Part shown: positions 20,780 through 33,000 of the stretch, in pieces
Numbering within the stretch: the stretch's first letter is position 1
Layout of the letters: every line of letters begins with the position of its first letter
Source of the DNA: Oryzias latipes
Lineage: Eukaryota > Chordata > Actinopteri > Beloniformes > Adrianichthyidae
NCBI RefSeq assembly: GCF_002234675.1
Contig: NC_019866.2
Location: 24,970,531-25,034,530 of the forward strand
Direction: 5' to 3'
DNA: 64,000 nt
Translations under genes and position numbers: made by a program
The notes under the pieces: model-generated
What the model was told of the DNA's origin: nothing
The model's database searches: none
The model's input: the letters and a program-made list of their open reading frames with translations, nothing else

Positions 20780-21035
20780 TTTCCAGAGCCGCCGTTGGTA
20801 AAAGGATGAGCTCATCGCCTGGGAGGCAGAGAGCTTCAGCGCGCGGACAGGAGGAGGACGCATCTGCACGGAGACCCGAACCCCGCTGCAGGTAGACGGT
20901 AAGATGAGGCGTGCACGATGCACGCACGAGCCCGCGAAAGCATGAACCGCGCACGGCTGTTGCATGGACTCGGCTCTGAGCGAAGCGTGCTTGTTTTCGT
21001 TTTGCGTGACCTGCGTCACCTTTGACCCCCCACAG
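20780..21035 (+). promoter_or_regulatory. CpG-rich promoter and non-coding first exon of the DUSP gene
   Basis: The sequence turns GC- and CpG-rich from about 20610. A strong donor (ACG|GTAAGA) at 20898/20899 could end a 5' UTR exon, and the acceptor at 21033-21035 is followed immediately by the ATG. The exon is inferred from splice motifs only. Confidence 0.5.
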
Positions 21036-24000
21036 ATGGTTTGGTCCCTGGAGCGTGACGCAGGGCCGCCCCCGCTGTCCGTGATCCTGCCGCGGCTCTA
21101 CCTGGGAGCGGAGCGTGACGTGACGCAGGTGAGAGCAGCGCGCCGCGTGCTGCAGAAACAACAACAAACCGGAGAGGTGCTGTGAATGTGACGCAGATGC
21201 GTGTGCTCGTGCTCGTGCAGGAGCGCCTGGCCTCTCTGGGGATCTCCTACGTGCTGAGTGTGAGCCGCTGCACCCCCCAGCCCACCTTCCTGCCCTGCTC
21301 CAGATACCTCCGCGTCCCCATTGATGACTCTCTATGGGACGACCTGCTGCCCTGGATCCCCAAGGCGCTGCACTTCATCGGTCAGGACCCCCCCCCGTCC
21401 CGCACGGACCCACGTGACGCGCGCGCGCAGGTCTGTTAACCGTTTTTGTGTGCGCAGATGCGGCCTTGTCCGCCGGGGGCTCGGTGTTGGTGCACTGCGC
21501 GGCGGGGATCTCCCGCTCCCCAGCTCTGGCTGTCGCCTACGTCATGTACCGCCTGGAGATGGACCTGGACCACGCCTACAGGTGAGGGCGCATGCGCAGA
21601 GGTCCTCCTATGACCATACAGGAACCCATCAGGGCTGCTTCTGGGAAACAGTTTGGGACAGTTCAGCACGCTCTTCTTCTGGAGCAGGGGTGTCACATCT
21701 CAGGGCTGGGGGGCCCGCCTCCTGCTGGTTTCCCATAAACCCCGCCTTACCTGCTGTTGATTGCCTGGATCAGGTGTGTTTAGCCAATAAAGAGCTGCAA
21801 TGGCTGGTTTGTTGGAAACCATGTAGCCCTTGAGGAGTTTGACACCCCGTTCTAAGGGATCTGCAAGTCCCAAAAACAGGAAAGGATCGTGGGAAATCTC
21901 TCCATGTATGATGAAGGTTCAATTCCTGCTCTGATTCAAGCGTGTCCATGATTTGGCCTCATCCTGCTGCAGCTGTCAGCTTGTGTCTCTGGTGAAAATG
22001 ATGGTTTTGGTGTTTTTAACATGATGGAGGAAATTAAAAGGAAAACTCAATCAGTGTTTCTTCTTCAAGTTGTTGTGAATCCACAGCTTGTAGAAGAAAC
22101 TACACTAATCTAGTCTTCCAGCTCCACCCCTTTCTGATGCGTGCAGACCAACAGATCCATGAACGTCTTTGTTGTCCTGATCTGAGCTGGAATCTGGATC
22201 AGAACTGGACGGATGGATGGATCTGATGTTGCTGCCATTTTTGCTGCATGTTAGGTTGGGGGTGTAAGCTAGCAGGATAGCATGTAAACAGATGGGTGAT
22301 GGGGAGAGGGGTGGGGTTACTCCGCTGCAACTGTCCCGTCCACAACTCAGAGGTGAATTTCTGATGAACTCCTGCTGCTCTGCAGAAACTGTCCTAGAAA
22401 ATGACAGAGTTTGGCTAAAAACAACATCATCAGAATTAAAAGTGGTAATTAAATTACCCACCGTATGGGTATGGAAGCATTTGTGTCTCATGATGGGTTA
22501 GATGCTATAAAGTATTCAACCAATCGTTGTTTTCCTGTTTCTCTTTCTTTATTCTAGTATCTTCCTCCATTTTTTGTTCCTTAACTCCTTCTACAATTTT
22601 TCATCTATTTCAACCATTCAACTATTCAAATGTTCAGCTCTTTCATCTTTTTCCAGATGTGACTTTTGGTCCTTCAAATCCTTGAACTTTTCCAGGATTT
22701 TTGCCTCCATTGAAATAAATGGGGAATCCTTGGTGCAGAAGCTTGCTGGTTCAAAACCCGGTTCTGGCATTTTCCACAAACATAACTTTTTTGTTATTGT
22801 GCTGTTTTCCCTTTATTTATGGTCAACTTTTATCATTTCTTTATTTCATTTATTTTTGCCAATTATTACTCTTTTAAGTTTCATTTTCATTCAGCAGTAT
22901 AGCATCAACCCATATTTTCTTCTGGAAAAGCAGCTCCTTCTAATTAAAAATAAAAGTCAAATACCCGAAAGGCTTCTTCGTTTAATTTTTAATCATGAGA
23001 CAGACGTGCTAACATATGTGGGACTTTAAAAGCAGGCAGAGGCTGCTCAGGTTATTCTGGATGAAACACCAACCCTGAGTTTGAACCTTCTTTCCCGCCC
23101 ACTGATGAAAGTTCACCAAACTTTCTTAAAATGATGCAGAACAGAAACCACAGCCTGGTTATTTAAAAATCCTCTCTGAACACTCTGGCCCTTTAAAAGC
23201 CTCAACGGCTGACAGCCTCCGCACTCCTCAGCTGTTCACTCCAGAGTGACCAACACTGCCCCCACGTGGCCACGTGGCATAACTGCTTTTTACAAAGTGT
23301 GTCCAGAATGTCAGCATGCTGCCAGTCTATGTGAGGTCTAAATTTGTCACAGGGGGGGGAGTGGGAGGGATGTAGCAGCTGCTCAGCCAGTAAGGAGGGG
23401 GGGGGGGTATCACCTATGGGCCATACAAAGCCACTTGTTGCTTTAATAATTGTTTAGGTTTGTTTTTTTTTCAAACTCATGTTTTTATCTTGTGGCCTTA
23501 CACCTGAAGCTGGTTAAGTTCTCCGTCCCTCTGCTGAATCCCACTCCAACTAGATCGGTGTTTTTCAACCAGTGTAGTGTGCCGTGGGAGACGGTCAGGT
23601 GTGCCGTGGGAAATCCCCCTCATTCACTGATCTAAAAACATTTCCCATCTCCAGGATATCAGCTCTGTGTTCATCCAAACATCCTGATGAAACACTGAGT
23701 AGTTAAGAATATGAAATATCATAAAATACTTTTTTCTTTGTGTTTATTTAATTCTATTAAAGACATTTTGGTAAGAATGACGATTTAGCTGCAGCTTCAG
23801 CTGTTTTCTGAAAAGTCCCGCCCCTTTAACTGTCTCCACCAATCATTCTTGGAGGCTTAATCACATGTCATCAGTCTGACCAATCAGAAGTGGTTAAAGT
23901 CTTCACTTCCTTGTTCTGATTCTGCTCATAAAGTCTCTCAGTTCCGACAAAAATACCAGCTAAAGCTTGTCTTTAGCGGCGTAGCTTTCCACAGAATCCG

Positions 24001-25964
24001 GGATCAGACCGTGGAACAAGTGAACAAAACAATGAAGCTCAGAGAAGAGAGTCTGTTCAATTCAATTCAGTTTTATTTCTATAGCCCAAATTCACGACAA
24101 TAGTCGCCTCGATGGGCTTCATACCGGTTATTGTAAGGTAAACATACAATCAAAAAGGATCATAAATGCATAGAATTCCATAGGATAATACTAAACTTTA
24201 ACTAGACCGACTAACTAACATCCCTGCCCTTAGACCCCCCTTCTCTGTTAGGAAAAACTCCTAAAAAAACGGAATTTGTGAAAAACAAAGAAACCTCAGG
24301 GGTGTCCACATGAAGGGGGGATCCTCCCCCAGGAAGGACAGGCGATTTACCAGAACTCATAGAGAAGAATTAACTTATCAAACTCTACAACTACATATTT
24401 AAAGTCCAGCAGACGAGCTTCATCCAGATGGAGTTGGGGGGACAGTCGGGGGCGCGAGTCGAGCCGGAGACAGGAACCACAGCCAGGTGTAGGAGCAGGA
24501 GCAGAGACGAGGTACACGACCAGGAACAGGAGCACGGATGAGCCAACTGGAGTCTGGAAGCACTCCGACCCCCCAGGAGGGGAAAGAGGGACAAAACATG
24601 AATCACTGCACCAAACAGCGGGAACTAAATGATGAATAATGATCAAGAATAGAGGAGAGAAGGAAGGTAGAAGTAGAAAAGAAAAGAGGACAGAACCCCA
24701 GCTGAGGTGATGGTCCTATGGCCGAGCTGGTTCGTAATAAGAATGGAGTCCCCAGAATGCAGCAGAGCCGAGCCTTAAGTTTCTCTTAGAAGTTACTTTA
24801 TAAGTATTCATGGGGTCAGAGGTCGTATGTGTTAACAGAGGGGAGGGGTGGAGGGTGGGTTTTTGTTTTTAAATGTAAAGCTTCTCAAGGCATGAGAGGC
24901 GCCTTTTTTTATAAATAAAGTTTGATTTGGTTTGACTTTGATCCGCCCATTTCAGTTGCTGCGTCTCAAAGCGGAGCTTTTTCAAGCTAACGATAAGAAA
25001 AAAGAAATTCTCAGAAACAGTTTTTATCGTAGTTTTCTTTATATTTGTCCTCCATCATTACAAAGAACAGAGTCTTTGCAGAAAGCGGCGTCTGGCGTGA
25101 GAGCACTAACCCCCTGCAGACGCTCTTTGGGTCTTTTTCTGTTTGTTGTTGTGTTTGTGGTCAGATAAGCCCCCCCTCCCTGTGAGACACAAGCATCTCT
25201 AACCACTTCCTGTCTGTCGCCTTATAAGGTTTGTGAAAGAGCGCCGGCCCTCCATTTCCCCAAACTTCAACTTCCTGGGTCAGCTGCAGCTCTTCCAGGC
25301 CGCGCTGAGCCACAGAACCTCTGGTGGCGACTTCTTGACGCAGCAGCAGAGCGACCAGCCGGCGTCCGTTAGCGGCAGGGCCACGGGTTCGAGCGCCCAG
25401 AGTCAGGCGCAGCGTCCCACCGGGGACTCGTCCCAGCAGAGACACTCGAGTCCAGACCACATGGAGGACGCAGATCAGAGACTCTGGAGACCTGATCCCA
25501 GTCTGCATCAGCGGGAGCAGGAACCCCCATCGGTTCCCTGTGACGCCCCCAAACCCACAAAGCCCCCCCTCCCACCAGCTTCAGCCTCTCTCTCAGAGAA
25601 ACGCAAGAGCCTCACCCTCTCTCTGACTCCCCCGGGAACCTGTCCCTCCTCCCTGACAGGCCAACACTCAAAAGCCCCCGCCACCTCAAAAGCTGTCCCT
25701 GTGCAGAACTGTGAGGGAAAAGGAAGTTCTCAGGCAGATGTGTGGGGCCACAGCGGGCCCCAAAGGCCGTCTGGGGACCCCTGCAGGGGCCGTGGCCCCC
25801 CCAAGAGCCAGTGTGGGGGGGCTGAGATGAAGGAGCAGGGCCTGCTGTGGCCCTTCAGCATGACTCTGAGCAAGCTGCTGGACTGGGGGGACAGGTTGCT
25901 GCTGGGGGGGCTGTTTGTGACCCCCGTCAGGACGGGGAGGCCTACGCTGCCCTACGAGTGCTGA
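21036..25964 (+). CDS. Dual-specificity protein phosphatase, DUSP8/16-like catalytic domain
   Basis: Four coding exons (21036-21128, 21221-21380, 21458-21581, 25229-25964) sum to 1113 bases: 370 aa plus stop. Phases agree throughout. Residues 10-140 form a cysteine-dependent dual-specificity phosphatase domain: VILPRLYLGAERDVTQ, GISYVLSVSRCTPQP, YLRVPIDDSLWDDLLPW (general acid about Asp67), VHCAAGISRSPALAVAYVM (nucleophile Cys98, P-loop Arg104), then FVKERRPSISPNFNFLGQL. The last phrase and the RVPI.D motif match the MAP-kinase phosphatases DUSP8/DUSP16 best. Those have an N-terminal rhodanese/MAPK-docking domain; here the first exon starts directly at the catalytic domain. Residues 145-370 are Pro/Ser/Gln-rich and probably disordered, ending PYEC. 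Identity within the DUSP family is uncertain. Intron 3 is 3.6 kb and repeat-filled. Confidence 0.88.
21685..21849. mobile_element. 165-bp hAT-type MITE
   Basis: Ends CAGGGGTGTCACATCTC and, reversed, CGGGGTGTCAAACTC match the common fish hAT short elements. The flanks TTCTGGAG (21677-21684) and TTCTAAGG (21850-21857) agree at six of eight bases, a decayed 8-bp duplication. The interior keeps the typical CTGGATCAGGTGTGTT block. It lies in DUSP intron 3. Confidence 0.8.
22025..22420 (-). repeat. Interspersed repeat family A, copy 3
   Basis: Reverse orientation to the 5175 copy. The minus strand reads [20 protein letters not shown] and contains the CTAGCTTACACCCCC block. It lies in DUSP intron 3. 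Confidence 0.75.
22530..22960. repeat. Repeat family F, copy 1
   Basis: Shares with 40325-40695 the blocks CAACTATTCAAATGTTCAGC, CTCCATTGAAATAAATGGGG, TTATTGTTATTGTGCTGTTTT-like sequence and TTTCATTCAGCAGTA. A B-box-like GGTTCAAAACC occurs inside (about 22750), GGTTCGATGCC in the other copy. That hints at a tRNA-derived part. Class unassigned. Confidence 0.65.
22960..23555. other. DUSP intron 3, unassigned part
   Basis: No gene or named element seen. G-runs occur at 23351 and 23396-23407. Confidence 0.4.
23556..24055. mobile_element. hAT-type element D, copy 1, truncated
   Basis: Starts GGTGTTTTTCAACCAGTG, with tandem TGTGCCGTGGGA blocks typical of fish hAT short elements. It runs closely parallel to 57339-57845 and is cut off at about 24056 by another repeat. 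Confidence 0.75.
24056..24935. repeat. Teleost-wide interspersed repeat ending in a LINE-like tail
   Basis: Opens with TTCAATTCAATTCAGTTTTA then TTTCTATAGCCC, a very common fish repeat start, and includes GGAAAAACTCCTAAA and a CCCCCAGGAAGG block. The last 100 bases (TGTAAAGCTTCTCAAGGC to AATAAAGTTTGATTTGG) look like a non-LTR element tail. It may be two elements side by side. Class unassigned. It lies in DUSP intron 3, inserted into element D. Confidence 0.55.
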
Positions 25965-26133
25965 AGGCGCACGCCGGAGGAAAGTGACCCGAACTCCTGC
26001 TGGACTTTGACAGAACCTTTGACCTCTATTTATTTATGCGGCCCCCGCGCCCCCCCATACTGTTTATCCTTACATTTCCAAGATGAAATTGTTCTAAAAC
26101 CTTTTGGAAAATGTCTGAAGTGTTTTATTGATG

Positions 26134-26139
26134 ATTAAA
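26134..26139 (+). terminator. Poly(A) signal of the DUSP gene
   Basis: ATTAAA lies 170 bases after the stop codon. It is the first candidate signal. Confidence 0.5.
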
Positions 26140-27089
26140 GTAAAAGTTCAATCATGTCTGCTTCCTGTGTGTGTGTTGGGGGGGTTCATGTGGGGTTTAA
26201 GGGGGGGGCAGGTCTGAACTTTCAGGGCTTCAAACAGCAGCTCATCAGAGTCGGTCCTGATGCTGCAGCCGCCAGTCCGGTCCAGTGGGTCAGAATGACC
26301 AGAGACCCGGTTCCATGCTGCAGCCCACATGGAACCGGGACCGAAGGACTCGAAACCGCCTGAAACCAGACGGTCCAGCCTAAAGTCAGAGCTCTGGTTC
26401 CGATTCTGGAGCTGCAGGGACGCACCGTTACTCCTCCAGTCTCTGGAGGGGGGGGCGAAAGTTAGAGCCGTGCAGCTCTTTCTGTGATGCAGCTTCTCAG
26501 CACCCATACGTGTGCGCATGCGCGTGCCCTCAGGGCGCGGATTCCTCCCCACAGCTGGATGAAAGTTCACCTCCTGGGGGAACTGGGAGGAGTCCACAGC
26601 CGTTCCTCTAAGCTGCGGGAGCGGACGCCCCCCCAAACATCTGCTCACTTCCGGAGGAAAAACCCGCCTTCACGTCGACACACCGACGCGGCCGCGCGCT
26701 TCAGTTCCGCGGGTTCCGGCGCGGAGGACACGCCGTCACGCCGCTGCTCGGAGCGAGTTCGTCCGCCAGGCGCCACAGAGCCGCGCGTGAAAAGCGGAAG
26801 CGGCTCCGCCCACCGACGCAGACGGGGGACGTGCACTCCAGCCCACGCGCACAAAAGTCCAAACTCGCTGCTGGGATCGCAGTTCTCCGTCGTTCCGAAC
26901 CGGACCTCGCCGCTCAGGAGGCGCGCGCGCGCTCGGCCGTGACAAACAGGAAAAGTTTTGGGTCTCGCGCTCAGAAGCGGCACGCGGAGGAGCTACAGGT
27001 CATTCCGGGCCGGATTTTTGCTTCTGGTGGTGGGGGGTTTAGCACCGGGGGGCTCGGGGAAGGGGGGGAGACACAAGCCCACGAGGAAA
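26140..27089 (+). promoter_or_regulatory. rras: DUSP-rras spacer and rras CpG island promoter
   Basis: CpG density is high from about 26500 to 27090, ending at the rras start codon. No TATA box stands out. This is the usual vertebrate housekeeping promoter type. No other gene is seen in the spacer. Confidence 0.6.
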
Positions 27090-30000
27090 ATGAGCGAAGA
27101 GGACAGGTACAAGCTGGTCGTGGTGGGGGGAGGAGGAGTGGGGAAGAGCGCGCTGACCATCCAGTTCATCCAGGTGAGTCGTGTTTGTACGTGTGCATGT
27201 TTGTGGGAGCAGCAGAGGAAGGCCTGCCCCCCCCCCCCCCCCCCCCCCCCACACACACAGGCAGACGTCTTTGTTTCATTTTCTCACCTTTACGGCCTCA
27301 GGTGTGTCTCTCCTGGGGGGGGGGGCTGCAGTCCTACTTGGAGCACACGTGTCTGTCACCTGTCAGTTTACCTGGGACTCTTCTGCAGCCCCCCCTGAGG
27401 CCATGCACATCAGGTCACCTGAAATCTTTAGGTTGGGTAGTGCACAAAATCTATTTAAAAGTTCTGTAAAAGCCCCCCGGCATCATGCCCCCCCCCCCCC
27501 CCCCCCCCCCCCCCCAGAGACGAGACATGCTGTACGGTGACACTTTAGTACATCAGATAAAGTCCTGTTGTAACTGTCAGGCACGGCAGTGGGAGGCCTA
27601 TGATGTGGGGTTTTACTAAAGTCCTCTACTCCGGTCTCTGAGCTTCACTTACTTTTCTGTTGTCTAATAAACACCGAGTGCCAGGGGTCTGTAAGCGAGC
27701 TAGCTGTGCTCTGATTCTGGCCTAACCAGGTCTAGGAGCACCTAAAGACCAGACCAGGGCAGTTTCTAGCTTTGTGGGGGGCCTGTGCAAGATGCTGGTG
27801 GGGGGCCCTCCATTTTGTAAACTGTAACGAAGGCATTCCTAACCCCTGTGTTCTACTAAGATGGCCCAATGACACGACGTGAGCAAAACAGGCTGATTCT
27901 GAATTCAACCACTCGGGCTACTTAAACCGATTATCATATTTTTTGGAGTATAAGTCGCTCCTTAGTATAAGTTGCACCTCTGGCCAATCTATGAAAAAGA
28001 AATGCAACTTTTGCTCTGTAAACTACGGGAAAAAACTTTATTACAAGGAAAAGATTCCTCTTTAAACCAATAAACCAACTAGTGCAATAAAAACTAATAA
28101 CCACTTAAAATAATAATTAACTACCGTAGTCTGGCACCCATTATTTACAGTTAGCAAATTGTCCTCAAAAGGTCGGATTCCTGGCAAAGTCATCGAGCTT
28201 TTCTGTAATATTAATGTTAGAATCTGAATAAATGTCTCTGGAGGTGTTTTGGATTTTATCCACTACAGGTGTTGTGTAGTTTTCCTGCCAGATTGTAAAT
28301 CTGTTTTTAACAATATGTATTCATTGTTTGTTGGCAAATGCTTCTATAATAACATAATTTTCATGTACGATGTTTCTTATCCTACATTAGCCAAGCAAAG
28401 CTCCGTTTTTGGCAAAACACCGTCTGCTTCCTGCTGACCAACCAGCTAGCAGGAAACCAACAAATACCTGACCTTCATCCTTTGCCTATGTTTTTTCATC
28501 ACATCTGATTTTTTTCACTCCGCTGGGGTAACTTCATGTCCTTACGTTGTTATTTTTTTATTCCCTTGCTAACGAGACTGGTACCCGCCCATCATTCCAT
28601 TCCTGAGGGCGTCACCGGCTACATCCCTACTGTGTGACATCACAGTGTGGTTCAAAGACCCCATGATGCCGAAAAACATCAGCCACAGATAATTATTGCA
28701 GTTCATTTATTTATAGCCAACTTTTCTTTTGAATCATTTGGGGGTTTAATAAACAATTCTCCTCACAAGAGGCTGAACATACAGTTTTTGTCCCCCTGCT
28801 GGCCTGGGGGCCCCAAGCATTTCCCTAATTCGCCTATAGCAACATCCCTGGACCCAATCGTCTCTAAGAGTGACCTGTACAGTCATTTGTGTTCATGAGT
28901 CGCTGCTGCAGTGTTGGTCTAATTCAGCGTTTTTCCTGCAGTCGTACTTTGTGTCAGACTATGACCCAACCATTGAGGACTCCTACACCAAGGTCTGCAC
29001 CGTGGACGGGAAGGAGACCCGGCTGGACAGTAAGCGGCCTCTCTGAGCGCCAGCTCATGCTTCCCTCTGTGTGTCTGTGGGGGCGTTGCTTGATGTGCCG
29101 GGTGTGTGAGCTGTGGTTGGGCTCGGCGTGTTTGCTCTCTGGATGTTTGATGCCTTGTTGGGACTTGTGCCGTTGACGGCGGTGTTGGGTCACACTGGTG
29201 TTTCACCACTCTCACATGTGAATCATCAGATGCTCAAGCTCATGAACCTCAGCACAGCTGACTCTAAAACAACCACTGAAATGGTCTTTGAAAGTGCAGC
29301 TTCTCAAGATTTCCTTCTTTTATAATGTATTTTCTGGAGTATAAGTCGCTCCTGAGCATAAGTCGCACTCGATTCTTCTGAAGAACTCCGCCCAGCCCAT
29401 CGGAATGCTGCGTTCACACATCAAAATGAGCGGCCGCTGCTTCTTTTGACGGGCGTCAGATTCGATTCTCAATGCTCGTCAAAAAAAGTTTTCATAAACT
29501 AAACAAAACCGATGCGAGTGGAAAGAGCTACCGTCAAGTTTTTAGCCTTGTCGCTACATGGAAGCGTTGACTGTATCTCGTTTCCAATGACAGAAGACGC
29601 GGAAGACTGTGAGGGATCACATTTCTGCAAAAGCATCGGTAAACATGACTCCACGTCCGGGTTCATGACGTCATTCAGAGACTACAGCGAGCTTCACCGT
29701 CTGCTGCAGGAGCTGCATAAGAATGACGGCGCTTTCAGCTGTACTTGCGTCTCTCTGTGACCCCGTTTGATGACTAGCTGTTCCACATTAGTCCGAGGAA
29801 GGAAAAGATAAAAATAAAAATAATGTCTTGATGCAAATAATAAAACGTCGTAAAAGGAAGAGGAAGAGAACGACCAGGTTGTCCTCCGTGCTTGTTTTCG
29901 ACGGCACTTCTTCTTCTGGGTTTCTGTCAGTATCAAATACCGATACACACACCTCTAGTGGTTGTCAGTGGGAAATGATAAATATATGAGCCTACTGAGG

Positions 30001-33000
30001 TTTTTAAAAAAATGCTCATAAGACGCACCATGGCCAAAGTATGCAAAAAGCAACGACTTGTACTCTGAAAAATACAGAACTCATTCATGAGTCTGGTTTA
30101 AATTCATTTACTCTATAGACAGATGATGTCATAGAGGTTTTCTGAGGACACAGTGGAGCAGATTTGTGAGAAAAACAGATTATGGAGTCGGCTTCATGAT
30201 GGACTGATTTTTGTGTTTCAGTCTTGGACACAGCAGGTCAGGAGGAGTTCGGAGCGATGAGGGAGCAGTACATGCGCTCAGGAGAGGGCTTCTTACTGGT
30301 GTTCGCTCTGAACGACCGGGGCAGGTGAGTTCCCGTTGGATCTGTGTCTCTGAGAGTCGGTTTTGTTTCTGCTGGATAATTTGTGGTTTTACTGGTGTAT
30401 GTTTCTCAACCCGGTTGACTCAGTCCTCTCAGGTTATAACATGACACTCGCAGCGAGGGACAACACTTTTTTCACTGGAGATTACATGGTATAAAAGGGA
30501 GCCATGTCTAAGGCCGGTTTATACTTCATAGCGATCATCAATCGCATCGTGTCACTACCGCCATCACCCGGTCTAGTTCATACTAAGGTTGTCCGGTTTC
30601 GCTTGCCACTGTTGGTAATTACAGTAACGAACTTCAGAGTGGCGTTTATACTTTTTGAGCCTGACGCGATCGTCTCCCGTGTTCCAGAGGTTCAGTATTT
30701 TCAACATGGACGACTTCTTGGTCATACACCTGCTGTGTCGGCGGACGCGCAGGTACACGACGAGGCAGAGGAGGCCGTGAGATGTTTGTCCACTAAACAG
30801 AAGCAGACAATACGGACACCAGTTAGTACAAGACATGCATATTTTACAAGATGAGCAAGTGCACTTTGTGAACTTTCCCACGTCATTCGACAGGTTTGAT
30901 GATCTTCTCCGTAGAGTAGGACCCCATATTTTCCATGCTGGCTCAGGCAGTGTGTCCGTCTCCCTTCAAACCCTCTGAATATTCTCAAGTGGGAAGAGCG
31001 ATGCTGAGAGTTATCGTTTAGGCAAGACTTCAACATGCATCGCCAGTTTGGAAGCTTTAAAACGTCTTCAATTTCGTTTTCATCATCGGCAGTGTTAAAA
31101 AGATGCTATTATCTGGATCAAGTTGGCCTGTATGTCGGTCTCCCATCCTGAGCGTGCTAAAGGCGACAGAATCTTCCATCAGAATCAGAACCAGCCGGGT
31201 CCGTCTAGCTGGAGCCGAACAGATTAAAAAACACAAGAATACCAGCTCAGGGACAGAGAAACAATCCCCAAATGTCTGCATTGATGCCATAGACATGCTC
31301 AGGGAGTAAAGAGAGGAGCAATGCATCATGGGACGCCTCCAAGCTGAAGCTTTATTCTGAAGGTAAAGACAGTTGAAGCCTTTGTCTTAATTCTGCTGCT
31401 GTAAAGTAGAAATCACACAGACTTCTGCGCTTCGAGAGCAAACAGGAAGTGAGATCCTGGAGATGTGATGGAGCCCAGTCGTTTCTCGTCTTACGGTTAC
31501 AAACGAGGTCTTGATTTCATTTGTTCGCTCTTTGTTCATCCCAGAGGGAGAGTGAAAGTGTTGCAGCGCTCCTCAAAAAGGCCAAAAGCCTTTTAGGAGT
31601 CAGCACTGAGTGGAGCTGCTGCTGGTGGGAGGGATCCTCTGTACCAGTCAGAGCTGGACCTTCTGCTGTCCTGCATACCAGAAAGCTGAAAGCTGGCTTC
31701 ATAAAACAAAGCTTTAATTATGTATATCAATACATAGATTCATATCAATCATGCAAAGTTTTGGGGAAAAACTGAAAAATACAATGTGGGAGAAAAGCAA
31801 AAGTTTTTGTGTTTTTAATCCAGACTAAAAGGATCTTTAGGGAAAACAGAATAAGTCTGCCAGCAGGTTTCAGCCGGCGCTGAGCCTTCAGCAGTGTCGA
31901 TGTGGGGGGGTGAACATGGCCAGGACTGTTTCGCTTAAAGGCACGGATGTTTGCTGCATGCAGCAAACAGGTCCTGACTGACATCTGCAGCTCCACTGTT
32001 TGCTAAACAAGGATTCGTATCAAAGTAATCCGTTTGCATGGATCCATCATAAACTACTGGTTAACCAAACAAGATGAAACGTTAATGACAGTCATAGAAC
32101 ATCGGATGGGCGGAGACTTGTCCTCCTTCATGAACGGAACCGGAGCAGCTGTTTATTTCTCTACAGAAGCCAGGGGGTACTTCCTGTTACCCTTCCGGTT
32201 TGGATCGCTGGGAAGGAGGGGGTCACTCAGTCAAGATCTAGGCGACTAGTTGTCCTCCCGGAGAGATTTGGGGGTGGGGGCGTGTTGAGCCGGTTTGTTA
32301 GGGAGGTAAATGACCATAGGTGTGGTGAAGCCATGTCTCTGGTGGAGGAGAGTCAGTCTGAACACTGATCAGCTTTCAGTGTGAGGGGGTGGAGCCATTG
32401 ACCATTGACCTTCACTGTGGTATGGGGGGGGGCTAACTTCTTCCTGAAGTTAGTCTTCAGTTGAGCGGTTGGACGTTGGCTGCCGTCAGACAGACAAACA
32501 CAAAGGTTAGCGTTTATCTCCAGACGGTCCTAAGGCGGTTCAGGAAGTCCCATTCTAACTCTGAGAGGAGCTGCAAACACTGAAAGGGTCAGAGGTTCGG
32601 CTGTGTCCACAGCTGTTTAGACCAGCTGGACTTTGTCTCAGAACTTTGACCAATTCTACCCTCATGATGCCGTGTTCTCCCTCTACTGCAGCTCTAGTTG
32701 GCAGGAATCAGCTGTGTTTATTCTTTCATTTAACCAGATCACCAGTTTTTCTGCAGACAGTTTTTACAACCTGTGAGCCGTTATCTGAGGTCAGTTCTTC
32801 ATCCTTGCCTTTAGGTGGAATTATTTCAGTGAGAACATGTCTACCGGACCCAAACGACATGCTTTGTCCTTTCTAGAGATGAATTCTATGATCACATGCT
32901 GAAAGGCTTTTTGCGGTCAGTCAGCCTGTAAAACCAGGGATCATCAATGGTCACCATTAGGACCCATCCACCTACGGCACCACAGCTGGCAAATGGTCGG

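Larger units (their letters stand above)
15902..20780. other. coil-DUSP intergenic spacer
   Basis: Apart from the elements listed separately (possible solo LTR, LINE ends, 1.2-kb element, family C), I see no gene. AT content is high between 16500 and 19950. A stretch about 19990-20100 (CTGCTGCCCCCTACAGG) looks like gene debris but is too short to assign. Confidence 0.5.

Noticed and set aside
26831-27469. 212-codon frame overlapping rras exon 1
   Set aside because: Out of frame with the G domain; it follows CpG-island composition and C-runs.
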